In this document: positions 34,751 to 43,611 of the stretch, piece after piece | How the letters are laid out: each line of letters opens with the position of its first letter | Position numbering within the stretch: position 1 is the first letter of the stretch | NCBI RefSeq assembly: GCF_008087625.1 | Contig: NZ_CP042997.1 | Span: forward strand, 4,960,001-5,024,000 | DNA from: Aquisphaera giovannonii | GTDB lineage: Bacteria > Planctomycetota > Planctomycetia > Isosphaerales > Isosphaeraceae | DNA: 64,000 nt | Reading direction: 5' to 3' | Notes under the pieces: model-generated | Databases searched by the model: none | What the model was told of the DNA's origin: nothing | What the model saw: only the letters and a program-made list of their open reading frames with translations | Position numbers and translations under genes: made by a program

Positions 34751-35559
34751 GGCTCGGGATCGGGTCGTACACGTACGGCTGGGCGGTCGGCACGGCGGCG
34801 GGGCGGCCGGAAGGCGCTCTCACCGCGCGAGACCTGCTGCGACGGGCGATTGCCCTCGGGGTCCGCGTGCTCCAGCTCTGCGACAACCTCCCCGAATCGA
34901 CCTGGGAGGCCGACGAGTTGGCCGCGCTCGGGGCCGAGGCACGCCGGGCCGGGGTCGAGGTCCAGGTCGGCACGCGGGGGAGCCAACCGGGCCACCTCCG
35001 GCGCTTCATCGCCGTCGCCCGGGCCGTGGGCTCGCCGATCCTCCGGCTCGTCATCGACGCCCCCGGCGACGAGCCGGACGCGGCCGAGGTGGTGCGCCGG
35101 CTGGACGCGGTGTCGGGGGACCTGGAGCGGGCGGGCGTGGTCCTGGCCCTCGAGAACCACGACCGCTTCCGGGCCGCCGCGCTCGCCGCCATCGTCCGGC
35201 AGGTCGGCCGGGGCTGCGTCGGGGTCTGCCTCGACACGGTCAACTCGTTCGGCGCGCTGGAGGGCCCGGAGGCGGTCGTCGAGACGCTCGGCCCCCTGGC
35301 GGTGAACCTGCACCTGAAGGACTTCGACGTGGTCCGGCTGCCGCACCTCCAGGGCTTCCTGGTCGAGGGGAGGCCGCTGGGCGGGGGGCGGCTCGACGTC
35401 CCGTGGCTCCTGGGGCGGCTCCGGGCGTTCGGGCGCGACCCCGACGCCATCCTGGAGCAGTGGACGCCGCCCGAGGGCTCGCCGGGGCGGACGATCGAGA
35501 AGGAAGCGGCCTGGGCCGAGGCGGGCGTCCGCGCCGCCCGCCGCTGGATCCATGACTGA
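34747..35559 (+). CDS. Xylose-isomerase-like TIM barrel, candidate 3-oxo-isoapionate decarboxylase
   Basis: A 270-residue sugar phosphate isomerase/epimerase-type TIM barrel. It starts MRLGIGSYTYGWAVGTAAGR. Probable metal ligands are Glu in VVLALENHDRF, Asp in VGVCLDTVNSFGALEGPE, His in AVNLHLKDFDVVRL and Glu in AILEQWTPPEG, the usual set for a divalent metal. The known enzyme OiaC, which decarboxylates 3-oxo-isoapionate to L-erythrulose, belongs to this superfamily. The next gene is ApnO-like and would make its substrate, so this assignment fits, but the superfamily also holds isomerases and epimerases. It starts inside the end of the SDR gene. No signal peptide. Confidence 0.6.
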   Translation: MRLGIGSYTYGWAVGTAAGRPEGALTARDLLRRAIALGVRVLQLCDNLPESTWEADELAALGAEARRAGVEVQVGTRGSQPGHLRRFIAVARAVGSPILRLVIDAPGDEPDAAEVVRRLDAVSGDLERAGVVLALENHDRFRAAALAAIVRQVGRGCVGVCLDTVNSFGALEGPEAVVETLGPLAVNLHLKDFDVVRLPHLQGFLVEGRPLGGGRLDVPWLLGRLRAFGRDPDAILEQWTPPEGSPGRTIEKEAAWAEAGVRAARRWIHD

Positions 35560-35583
35560 GCCCCGTCGGGGCGGGAGGGCCGG

Positions 35584-36417
35584 ATGAGGACGATCGCGAT
35601 CTGGGGGGCGGCCGGGAACATGGGGACCCGCGCCTGCAACCGGCTGAGGGAGAACCCGGAGTACGAGGTGCTCTGCGTCGAGCCGCTCGCCGCGGGCGTG
35701 GCCCGGCTGGAGGCCCGGGGGGACCGCCCCGTCCCGCCCGTCGAGGCGGCGGGCGCGGCCGACGTGATCGTCCTGGCGATCGCCGACAAGTTCATCAAGG
35801 CCGTCGCCCCGGACCTCGTGCCCCGGATGAAGCCGGGGGTGATGCTGCTGATGCTCGACCCGGCCGCCGCGTACGCCGGGATCATCCCCGAGCGGGCCGA
35901 CATCTCCGTCTTCGTCACGCACCCGACGCACCCGCCCGTGTTCAACGACGAGACCGACCCCGAGGCCCGCCGCGACTACTTCGGCGCGGGCAAGGCCAGG
36001 CAGTCGATCGTGAGCGCGCTGGTGCAGGGCCCGGAGGCCGACTACGACGTGGGCGAGGCGGTCGCGCGGACCTACTTCAGCCCGATCCTCCGCTCGCACC
36101 GGGTGACGCTCGAGCAGATGGCGATCCTCGAGCCGGCGATGTCGGAGACCTGCTCGGCCACGTTCATCGTGGCGATGCGCGAGGCGATGGAGGCCGCGAT
36201 CGCGCGCGGGGTGCCCCGCGACGCGGCCTTCGACTTCCTGATGGGCCACATCAACGTGCAGCTCGCCATCGTCTTCGAGCAGATCGACTGGAGGATGTCG
36301 GAGGGGGCCTACCACGTGATCGACCGGGCCATGAAGCGGATCTTCCGGCCGGACTGGAAGGGCGTCTTCGACCCCGAGGAGGTCAAAGCCAGCGTCCGAG
36401 GGATCTGCAACGTCTGA
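35584..36417 (+). CDS. apnO: D-apionate oxidoisomerase-like protein
   Basis: A 277-residue protein. The N-terminal Rossmann domain begins RTIAIWGAAGNMGTRACNRL. The C-terminal helical domain is of the PGDH_C type, with VFVTHPTHPPVFNDETDPEA, RSHRVTLEQMAILEPAMSET and MGHINVQLAIVFEQIDW. D-apionate oxidoisomerase (ApnO) has this two-domain form; it rearranges and oxidises D-apionate to 3-oxo-isoapionate with NAD. Relatives of unknown substrate exist, so the call leans on the lactonase two kilobases upstream. It lies 24 bases after the TIM-barrel gene and 12 bases before the binding-protein gene. The start ATG 35584 has GGGAGGGCCGG just before it. Cytoplasmic. Confidence 0.68.
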   Translation: MRTIAIWGAAGNMGTRACNRLRENPEYEVLCVEPLAAGVARLEARGDRPVPPVEAAGAADVIVLAIADKFIKAVAPDLVPRMKPGVMLLMLDPAAAYAGIIPERADISVFVTHPTHPPVFNDETDPEARRDYFGAGKARQSIVSALVQGPEADYDVGEAVARTYFSPILRSHRVTLEQMAILEPAMSETCSATFIVAMREAMEAAIARGVPRDAAFDFLMGHINVQLAIVFEQIDWRMSEGAYHVIDRAMKRIFRPDWKGVFDPEEVKASVRGICNV

Positions 36418-36429
36418 GGGGGTGGACCC

Positions 36430-37440
36430 ATGAAGCGAACCCCGCCGGGCCTCCCGGCGATCGCCCTGGCGCTGGCGTCCCTGGCGCTGCCGGCCGGCTG
36501 CGCCCGGGAGGCCGACGGCCGCCCCCTCGTGGGCGTCTCGTTCGACACGCTCCAGACCGAGTACTGGGTGGCGAGCCGCGACGCGATGGCCGCCGAGATC
36601 GAGGCCCGGGGGGCCCGGATGCTGCTGGCCGTGGCCAACAACGACGCCAACCGGCAGTTCGAGCAGGTGAACAACTTCATCGCCCGCGGCGTGGACGGCA
36701 TCATCATCGCGCCGAAGGACTCCCAGATCGTCCTGCCGATGATCAAGCTGGCCAGCCGGGCGAAGATCCCGATCGTGCTCTACAACCGCCCCCCGGCCGC
36801 CGACGTGGGGCCGTGCGTGACGGTCGTCGCCGACAACTTCCAGATCACGCGGGACACCGTCGCGTTCCTCGCCGAGAAGGCGCGGGCCATCGGCGGGAAG
36901 CACAGGGCGATGATCCTGATCGGCGACCTGGGTGACGCCAACGCGATCGGCCGCCGCGACGGCTTCGACGCGGCGATTGCAGCCTTCTCGGACGTCATCG
37001 AGGTGGTCGCGCGGGTCCCCACGGAGTGGAACCAGGAGAAGGCGCTCGCCGGCGTCACCAACGCCCTCCAGGCCCACCCCGACATCGACTTCATCTTCAG
37101 CTCGTCCGACTTCCTCTTCCCGTCCGTCGTCTCGGCGCTCCAGCAGGCCGGGAAGTACGGGAAGGCCGGGGAGCCCGGCCACGTGCTGCTGGCGGGCTTC
37201 GACGGCGACGCCACGGCGTATCGGATGCTCGCCGACGGGCACCTCGACGCCGACGGCGTGCAGGACGTGGCCTACGAATGCCGCGAGTCGGTCCGGGCCG
37301 TGTTCGACCTGGGCGCCGGGCGCGACGTCCCCCGGGTGCTCCGAGACCCCGGCTTCGTGGCGCACCAGGGGAACCTGGACGAGGCACGCCGGCGCATGTG
37401 GGGGGCGAAGACCGCCCCGGGGGAGGGGTCGAGGCGATGA
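36430..37440 (+). CDS. Sugar ABC transporter substrate-binding lipoprotein
   Basis: A 336-residue periplasmic-binding protein of the ribose/xylose type (Peripla_BP_4). The signal peptide ends in a lipobox LPAGC, so Cys24 or so anchors it in the membrane. The mature part begins VGVSFDTLQTEYWVASRDAM, then VDGIIIAPKDSQIVLPMIKL and VVADNFQITRDTV, DFIFSSSDFLFPSVVSALQQ and HVLLAGFDGDATAYRMLADG, the usual hinge and ligand strands. It should bind the sugar for the following permeases and ATPase. GGGGGTGG lies about 7 bases before ATG 36430. It overlaps the next gene by 4 bases. Ligand inferred to be apiose from the operon; not provable by sequence. Confidence 0.88.
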   Translation: MKRTPPGLPAIALALASLALPAGCAREADGRPLVGVSFDTLQTEYWVASRDAMAAEIEARGARMLLAVANNDANRQFEQVNNFIARGVDGIIIAPKDSQIVLPMIKLASRAKIPIVLYNRPPAADVGPCVTVVADNFQITRDTVAFLAEKARAIGGKHRAMILIGDLGDANAIGRRDGFDAAIAAFSDVIEVVARVPTEWNQEKALAGVTNALQAHPDIDFIFSSSDFLFPSVVSALQQAGKYGKAGEPGHVLLAGFDGDATAYRMLADGHLDADGVQDVAYECRESVRAVFDLGAGRDVPRVLRDPGFVAHQGNLDEARRRMWGAKTAPGEGSRR

Positions 37441-38486
37441 CCCGTCCCGCGACGCCGGACCGGGCGGCCACGACGGCGGGCACCCCGCCCGCGCCCCGGG
37501 CGGGGGGGGAGGCGGCCCGCGCCCTGCTCTCCGAGTACGCCCCGCTCCTGCTGGCCGCCGCCTACTTCCTCGCCGCGTCGGCGACGGTGCCGGGCCTGGG
37601 GACGCCCCGGAACCTGTCCAACCTGGTGGTCAACGTCCTGCCGCTGCTGGTCGCGGCGCTCGGGCAGACCGCGGTGCTGATCGCGGGGGGCATCGACCTC
37701 TCGATCCCCGCGGTGGTCGCCGCGTGCAGCGTGGCGTCGGCCCGGCTGATGACCGCGGCCGGCCCGGGCGGGCTGGACGTGCCCTCGCCGCAGATGGTGC
37801 CCGCGGCGGTGGCGATCGCGCTGGGGCTTGGCGCGGGGATCGGCCTGTTCAACGGCCTGGCCGTGGCGGCGCTCCGGGTGCCCCCGTTCCTGGTCACGCT
37901 CAGCACGTCCATGGTGGTGGGCGGGGCCACGCTCTGGGCCACGCACTCCCGGAACATCGCCAACCTGCCGGCCTCCTTCACCGACCTGGCCTACGGGCGG
38001 GTCGGCGGGGTGCCGCTCTTCGTCCCGCTCGTCGCCGCCCTGGCGCTGGCGATGCACCTGATGCTGGGCCGCACCCTGATCGGGCGCTGGCTGTACGCGG
38101 TCGGGCAGAACGCCCGGGCGTCGCGGGTCTCGGGCGTCCCCGTGGGCCGGGTGACCGCCTGCGCCTATGCCGTCTCGGGCCTATGCGCCGCGGTCGCGGC
38201 CCTGCTGTACACCGCCCGGCTCGAGACGGGGCTGCCCACGATGGGCCGCGAGATCCTGCTCGACGTGGTCGGCGCCGCGGTGATCGGCGGCACGAGCCTC
38301 GCCGGCGGCAAGGGGACCGTCCTGGGCACGGTCTTCGGCGCGCTCCTGCTCGCCCTCATCGACAACTCGCTGAACCTGATCGGGCTGGAGTACTACGCGA
38401 TCATGATGGCGAAGGGGCTGGTCATCCTGCTCGCGGCGTCGATCGACCTGCTGCGCGCCCGCCTCCTCGGGAGGGCCACGCCATGA
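37437..38486 (+). CDS. Sugar ABC transporter permease (RbsC type), first
   Basis: A 349-residue inner-membrane permease. After a Pro/Ala-rich cytoplasmic start there are about ten hydrophobic segments from residue 35 on (for example LLLAAAYFLAASATV, VLPLLVAALGQTAVLIAGGI, LLALIDNSLNLIG). The conserved BPD_transp_2 blocks DLSIPAVVAACSVA, FLVTLSTSMVVGGATL and VGAAVIGGTSLAGGKGTV are present. It starts at an ATGA overlap with the binding-protein gene and ends in one with the ATPase gene. With the second permease at 40024 it probably forms a heterodimer around the ATPase. Confidence 0.88.
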   Translation: MTRPATPDRAATTAGTPPAPRAGGEAARALLSEYAPLLLAAAYFLAASATVPGLGTPRNLSNLVVNVLPLLVAALGQTAVLIAGGIDLSIPAVVAACSVASARLMTAAGPGGLDVPSPQMVPAAVAIALGLGAGIGLFNGLAVAALRVPPFLVTLSTSMVVGGATLWATHSRNIANLPASFTDLAYGRVGGVPLFVPLVAALALAMHLMLGRTLIGRWLYAVGQNARASRVSGVPVGRVTACAYAVSGLCAAVAALLYTARLETGLPTMGREILLDVVGAAVIGGTSLAGGKGTVLGTVFGALLLALIDNSLNLIGLEYYAIMMAKGLVILLAASIDLLRARLLGRATP

Positions 38487-40027
38487 CCCCCGGCGAGCCG
38501 GTCGCGTCGCTCGAGTTCCGCGACGTCCGCAAGGGCTTCTCCGGCGTGCCCGTGCTCCGGGGGGTCTCGCTGGCGGTCGAGGGCGGCGAGGTCCTCGGGC
38601 TGGTCGGCGAGAACGGGGCGGGCAAGTCCACCCTGATGAACCTCCTGGGCGGCGTCTTCCCGCCCGACGGCGGCGCGATGCTCCTGGACGGCCGCGTGTA
38701 CGCCCCGGCGAGCCCCCGCGACGCCGCCCGCGCCGGGGTCGCGTTCATCCACCAGGAGCTCAACCTCTTCCCCAACCTCTCGGTCGCCGAGAACCTCCTC
38801 CTTGACGGCCTGCCGAGGCTGGGCCTCGCCGGCCTGCGGCTGCCCCTGATCGACCGCCGCGCGCTCCGGGCCCGCGTCCGGCCGCTCCTGGAGGCGGTGG
38901 GCCTGGACCTGGATCCGGACACGGCGGTCGGGGAGTTGCCGGCGGGCCGTCGCCAGCTCGTCGAGATCGCCCGGGCGCTGGGGGCCCGGGCCCGCGTGCT
39001 GATCCTCGACGAGCCGACGACCTCGCTCTCGGCCCGCGAGGCCGACCGGCTCTTCGCCCTGCTGCGGCGGCTCCGCGAGCGCGGCGTGGCGATGATCTTC
39101 ATCTCCCACAACCTGCCCGACGTCCTCGGCCTCTGCGACTCGATCGCGGTCCTCCGCGACGGGGGGCTCATCAGCCACGGCCCGGCCGCCGGGTACGACG
39201 AGGCCCGCCTCTTCCGCGAGATGGTCGGCCGGGACGCCGCCCGGCAAAGCCCCTCGCCCCGCGCCGATGCGTCCGGGCCGATCCTCCAGCTCCGGGACCT
39301 GGCCCGCCCGCCGGCGGTCCGCGGGGTCAGCCTCGACCTGCGCGGCGGCGAGGTCGTCGGCGTGGCCGGCCTCATGGGCGCCGGGCGCACGGAGCTGTTG
39401 AGGCTCGTCTTCGGCCTGGACCGCATCGAGTCCGGATCCGTCCTGCTCGACGGCAAGCCCCTGGTCCCGTCGCCCCGACGGAGCATCCGCGCCGGCCTCG
39501 CCTTCCTCACGGAGGACCGCCGCGAGGAGGGTCTGCTGATGGACTCGGCCGTGGTCCCCAACGCGACCCTGGCCGCGCTGCCGGGCTTCGCGCGCACGCC
39601 CCTCCGCCTGGTCGACCGGAGCCGGGAACGGACGGCCGCCGCGTCGGCCGCGGAGGGCGTGCGGCTCCGCGCGGCCCGGATCGAGCGGCAGCCGGTCCGC
39701 ACCCTGTCCGGCGGCAATCAGCAGAAGGTCGTCCTCGCCCGCTGGCTGCTCACCCGGCCGCGGGTCCTCCTGCTCGACGAGCCGACCCGGGGCGTCGACG
39801 TGGCGGCCAAGCAGGACATCTATCAACTGGTCCGCGAGCTCGCGGCCGGGGGCGCCGGCGTCCTGGTCGTCTCGTCGGAGATCGAGGAGCTGACGACCCT
39901 CTGCGACCGGATCGCGGTCATGGCGGCCGGGCGGCTCGTCGAGTCCCTGGGACGCCCCGAGTTCGATCGCGAGCGGATCCTCCGCGCCGCGTTCCGGGGC
40001 GAGGGCCGCGGGGAGGGAGCGAGATGA
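38483..40027 (+). CDS. Sugar ABC transporter ATP-binding protein (RbsA type)
   Basis: A 514-residue ATPase with two fused nucleotide-binding domains. First half: Walker A GENGAGKST, signature-like LPAGRRQLVEIARAL, Walker B VLILDEPTTSL. Second half: a degenerate Walker A (GLMGAGRTELLRLV), signature LSGGNQQKVVLARW, Walker B VLLLDEPTRGVD. This is the usual RbsA/XylG pattern, where only the first site is fully canonical. It powers import of the sugar bound by the lipoprotein at 36430. It overlaps the genes on both sides by four bases. Confidence 0.92.
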   Translation: MTPGEPVASLEFRDVRKGFSGVPVLRGVSLAVEGGEVLGLVGENGAGKSTLMNLLGGVFPPDGGAMLLDGRVYAPASPRDAARAGVAFIHQELNLFPNLSVAENLLLDGLPRLGLAGLRLPLIDRRALRARVRPLLEAVGLDLDPDTAVGELPAGRRQLVEIARALGARARVLILDEPTTSLSAREADRLFALLRRLRERGVAMIFISHNLPDVLGLCDSIAVLRDGGLISHGPAAGYDEARLFREMVGRDAARQSPSPRADASGPILQLRDLARPPAVRGVSLDLRGGEVVGVAGLMGAGRTELLRLVFGLDRIESGSVLLDGKPLVPSPRRSIRAGLAFLTEDRREEGLLMDSAVVPNATLAALPGFARTPLRLVDRSRERTAAASAAEGVRLRAARIERQPVRTLSGGNQQKVVLARWLLTRPRVLLLDEPTRGVDVAAKQDIYQLVRELAAGGAGVLVVSSEIEELTTLCDRIAVMAAGRLVESLGRPEFDRERILRAAFRGEGRGEGAR

Positions 40028-41022
40028 CCGCGGAACCAACCGAAGCCCTCCCGGCAACCGGCCCCCGCCCCGGGCCCTGGAGGCGGCTGGCCCGGCATGC
40101 CCCGCTGCTCCTCCTGCTCGCGGTCGTGCTGGCCTTCGGCGCCATCTCGCCCGTGTTCCGGACCCCGGCGAACGCACGGAACATCCTGGTGCAGTCGTCG
40201 GGCGTGGCGGTGGTCGCCGTGGGCATGACGATCGTGCTCATCACCGGGGGGATCGACCTGTCGGCCGGGGCGGTGATGTTCCTCTCGGCCGCGGTGGCGG
40301 GGAAGCTCGTGATCGGCGGCTGGATCCCGGGCCTGGGGCCGATCCCCGTGCCGCTGGCCGTGGCGCTGATCGTGCCCCTCGGGCTCGCCTGCGGCCTGGT
40401 GAACGCGGCGCTCGTCGCGGGCGGCCGGATCGCCCCGTTCGTGGCGACTCTGGCCACGCTCTACCTGGCGCGGGGGCTGGCGCTTCAGATCACCCAGACG
40501 CGGCCCCTCCCGCTGCCCCCCGGCTTCCTCGAGCTCGGGCGGGCCGCCGTGCTCGGACTGCCGCTGCCGGCCTGGATCCTGCTCGCGGCCGCGGCCGCCG
40601 GCCAGGCCATGCTCTCGGCCACGCCGCTCGGGCGCCAGCTCTACGCGCTCGGGCACGACCCCGACGCCGCGCGCCGGGCGGGCCTGCGGACGACCCGGCT
40701 CCTGGCGTTCGCCTACGTGATCAGCGGCCTCTGCGCGTCGCTGGGGGGACTGATCGCGGTGGCCCAGCTCGGGACGGTGTCGCCCACCTTCGGGGCCCAG
40801 CGGGAGTTCGCCGCGATCGCCGCGGCCGTGCTGGGCGGGACGAGCCTCTTCGGCGGGAGGGGCAACGTCCTCCCGGGCACGCTCGTCGGCGTGCTCCTGG
40901 TGCAGACCCTGGAGAACGGGCTGAACATCCTCAACGCCGACCCGTACTCCTACCCGGTCGTCGTGGGGGCCGTCCTCTTCGTCGCGGTCCTGCTCGACCG
41001 GCTCCGCCGGCCCCGCGACTGA
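40024..41022 (+). CDS. Sugar ABC transporter permease (RbsC type), second
   Basis: A 332-residue permease of the same family as the one at 37437, but clearly diverged from it. Hydrophobic segments begin at about residue 24 (APLLLLLAVVLAFGAISPVF). Family blocks are VVAVGMTIVLITGGIDLSAG, PFVATLATLYLARGLAL, AYVISGLCASLGGLIAVAQL and AAVLGGTSLFGGRGNVLPGT. It is the last gene of the operon and starts at ATGA inside the ATPase gene. Having two different permeases suggests a heterodimeric channel, unlike RbsABC of E. coli. It converges on the BNR-repeat gene with 46 bases between. Confidence 0.88.
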   Translation: MTAEPTEALPATGPRPGPWRRLARHAPLLLLLAVVLAFGAISPVFRTPANARNILVQSSGVAVVAVGMTIVLITGGIDLSAGAVMFLSAAVAGKLVIGGWIPGLGPIPVPLAVALIVPLGLACGLVNAALVAGGRIAPFVATLATLYLARGLALQITQTRPLPLPPGFLELGRAAVLGLPLPAWILLAAAAAGQAMLSATPLGRQLYALGHDPDAARRAGLRTTRLLAFAYVISGLCASLGGLIAVAQLGTVSPTFGAQREFAAIAAAVLGGTSLFGGRGNVLPGTLVGVLLVQTLENGLNILNADPYSYPVVVGAVLFVAVLLDRLRRPRD

Positions 41023-41068
41023 TCGGGGCCCGACGCCGACGCGAGGGCGAGGCGAGGACGCGGCCGCT

Positions 41069-42253
41069 TCACCTCGCGCCCGCGGCCGGCCGCGAGGCAG
41101 GGGGGGCGTCCAGGACCGCGGCGAAGATGCCGCCCGCCTCGCCCTCCCAGGCCGCGACGACCGGCCCGCGCCCGCCGGGCCCGGCGGCGACGACGGGGTC
41201 ATTGCCGCGGTCGGCCAGCGTGAGCGGCGCGTCCCGGCCGGGGACCTGCGCGAGGACGCGGCCCGGCCGGGACGCCAGCCAGACGGCGAAGGGCCCACCC
41301 GGTCCCACCGCCGTCCACGCCTGGACGCCGCGGCCGAGCCGATGCTCGGGCTCGCCAGGCCGGGCCGCGAAGACCTCGCCCGCCCGCATCCAGGCCGTCT
41401 CCACCAGGCCGGCCGGCCCCACCGCGACGGCGCCGCCGTCCATCGGGCAGGCCTGGAGCGGCCAGGTCCCGCGGCCGAGCTTCCCGGCCGGGCCGAACGT
41501 CGAGCCGCCGTCGGTTGAGCGGGAGAGATACAGGTCCCGGGCACCCTCCACCTGGTTCCTCCACATCACAACGAGATCCCCGTCCGGGCCGAACGACACC
41601 GACGGGTGGCAGCACTCGCAGACGCTCCCGCCCGGCGACCGATAGACGAGGCGGTCCGGCTCCCAGGTCGCGCCGCCGTCGCGCGAGCGGGCGCCGTAGA
41701 CCTCGGTCCTCTTCGCGCGCAGGTCCAGCCAGGTGCAGTACACCGAGCCGTCCGGCCCCGCGGCCATGCCATGCAAGCCCTCCCGCGCCGAGCCCTCGAC
41801 GGCATTGACCCGCACCGGGCCGGCCCACGTGGCGCCCGCGTCGGCGGACCGCCAGGCGAGCAGGTCGCCGGACCAGCCCTCGCGCTCGAGGCCGCCGATG
41901 GCCGTGATCACGGCCCGATCCCCCGCCACGGCGATCCGGGGCCCCCGCCTCATGCCCACCATCAGCGCGTCCGCCCGGCCGACCTCCGCGACCCGATACG
42001 TCCGGCCCCCGTCGTCCGACCGCGCGCAGCGGATCGCGCCCGACTCGACGAAGGCCACGAAGATCCGCCCCCGCCCGTCCACCGCCGCCTGCGGCTGCCG
42101 CCCACCGCGCCCTGCCCCGCCCCCCGCCGGCGCCACCGTCGCGACGTCCGGCGCCGGGGCGTCGTCGGCCGCGGCCCGGGACACCGCCCCCGCCCATGCG
42201 GACAGCACCAGGCCGCCGAGCATCCACCGCGACAGCTCCCCTCGACGCATCAT
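41069..42253 (-). CDS. Exported BNR/Asp-box repeat protein (sialidase-like propeller)
   Basis: A 394-residue protein with a signal peptide (about 1-28, MLGGLVLSAWAGAVSRAAA) and a six-bladed propeller marked by four Asp-boxes: SDDGGRTY, SADAGATW, SRDGGATW and STDGGSTF. A CECCHP cysteine cluster sits near the middle. The propeller is typical of exo-sialidases, but the catalytic Arg triad and Tyr/Glu pair cannot be assigned by eye, so enzymatic function is open. I chose ATG 42253 because GGAGG lies 8 bases before it and it overlaps the stop of the upstream gene (ATGA); ATG 42268 is in frame but has no site. Confidence 0.75.
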   Translation of the reverse strand: MMRRGELSRWMLGGLVLSAWAGAVSRAAADDAPAPDVATVAPAGGGAGRGGRQPQAAVDGRGRIFVAFVESGAIRCARSDDGGRTYRVAEVGRADALMVGMRRGPRIAVAGDRAVITAIGGLEREGWSGDLLAWRSADAGATWAGPVRVNAVEGSAREGLHGMAAGPDGSVYCTWLDLRAKRTEVYGARSRDGGATWEPDRLVYRSPGGSVCECCHPSVSFGPDGDLVVMWRNQVEGARDLYLSRSTDGGSTFGPAGKLGRGTWPLQACPMDGGAVAVGPAGLVETAWMRAGEVFAARPGEPEHRLGRGVQAWTAVGPGGPFAVWLASRPGRVLAQVPGRDAPLTLADRGNDPVVAAGPGGRGPVVAAWEGEAGGIFAAVLDAPPASRPAAGAR

Positions 42254-43375
42254 CGGAACATCCTCCATAGCTCGCCGATTCCCGCTTCCCAGGACGGACG
42301 GTAACCGAGCGCCCGGGATGGATCCAGCGGCCGGCGCGTCGGCGGGCCGCTGGGATGCTTTCCCTCACGGCCGCAGCCGCGGCTGCCGACGTGCAGGGAC
42401 TCGATCGCGACGAGGCCGCGGCCGTCGGCCTGGGGCACGCGGCCCCCGCCGCCGGCGATGATGTACGGGATCGCCCTCGAGTCCGGCCCGGAGCCCACCG
42501 TGCGGGTGAACCGCTGGTAGTTGTGGACGTGGCCGGCCAGCAGGGCGTCGGGCCAGGCCCCGGCGGCGCGGAAGGCTTCGCCCAGGTCCGCCCCCATCTG
42601 GTCGCTGGGGGCGTGGCCCTCGTCGCGGGGGTCGAACAGCCTCTCCGTGATGGCGGGGCGGTGGATGGCGACGACCAGCGCCTTGCGCGGGCCGCGGTTC
42701 CGGCCGGCCGCGATCTCCGGCAGGACCTTGCCCTTGAACCAGTCGTATCGATGGTCGCCGGGGACCTTGCCGCGGAGGACGCCCGGCCCCTCGCCGCAAT
42801 TGGAGTAGAGGCCGACGAGGTCCAGGAAGGGCGCCTTCAGCCACCAGTAGACCCCCGGCTGCGCGCTCATCTGGCGGACGACCGGCGAGGCGGCGGGCGG
42901 GATCGTGGCGTGCGGTGGGCAGAAGTTCTTCATGAACTCCAGGCAGGTGGACGCCTGATGGCCCAGGAGCACCTCGCCGTCGTGGTTCCCCGGGATGGCG
43001 ATGATCTTCCCGCCGTTACAGCTCGTACGGCTCGTAGAACTGGGCGTGGTAGCCGGAGGGGGTGTTGTCGAAGTAGACGACGTCGCCGAGGCGGAAGCAG
43101 AACGCGGGAGACCAGCCGGGCGTCAGGGGGTTGAGGTCGTCGTTCATGACCCTGGCCACCGCCTTCTGCGCCTCCTCGACGGCCGCCGTGATGCCGCCGA
43201 AGGTGAGGTCGTGGGTCCTCTTGTCCACGGGGTATCGCCCGCCCCCGGAGTCGCCGACGGCGTGGAACCGCACGGCGCCGGTCGCCTCGATCTGCGAGGC
43301 CCGCTCCGCGCCCACGACGTCGGCGAGCGTCCAGACCGGGTCGTCGCTCAGCTCGGAGATCGGTTCGAGGGTCAT
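42250..43375 (-). pseudogene. Metallophosphoesterase with a two-base frameshift
   Basis: Read on the minus strand, the first part (from ATG 43375) gives FHAVGDSGG, then RLGDVVYFDNTPSGYHAQFY, and stops at TAA (43016-43018) right after FYEPYEL. A different frame then continues at once with NGGKIIAIPGNHDGEV, AIHRP and AGHVHNYQRF down to 42250. Together these are the five metal-binding blocks of a calcineurin-like phosphoesterase (GDxx, GD, GNHD, H, GHVH). Adding two bases (TAAC to TACAAC) would restore one frame of 375 residues. The C-terminal 50 residues look poorly conserved. Either a recent pseudogene or a sequencing error. The true start may lie further upstream in a proline-rich stretch with no ATG. 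Confidence 0.7.
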
Positions 43376-43611
43376 GTCCTCGACGTGCGTGAGCGTCCGC
43401 GTGTGGTCGCCCGGATCCGGCGGCCGCAGGCTCGCGGGGAGGTTGGAGAAGAACGGGTGCGCGAAGGGGAAGGGCTCCGTCGGCGAGAACGGCTTCGGGC
43501 GCTCTGGTCGCCGCGCGGGGCCGGTCCCGCGCGGCGACGGCGGAGTGGAGTGAGCGGGGAGAGGCGTCCTCCCCCCGCTCGATGTCTCGGGCCGCGATGC
43601 CGGGCGGCCGA

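Noticed and set aside
42365-42844. A separate 159-residue minus-strand gene within the phosphoesterase
   Set aside because: It is arginine- and proline-rich and out of frame with the conserved GNHD and GHVH blocks.
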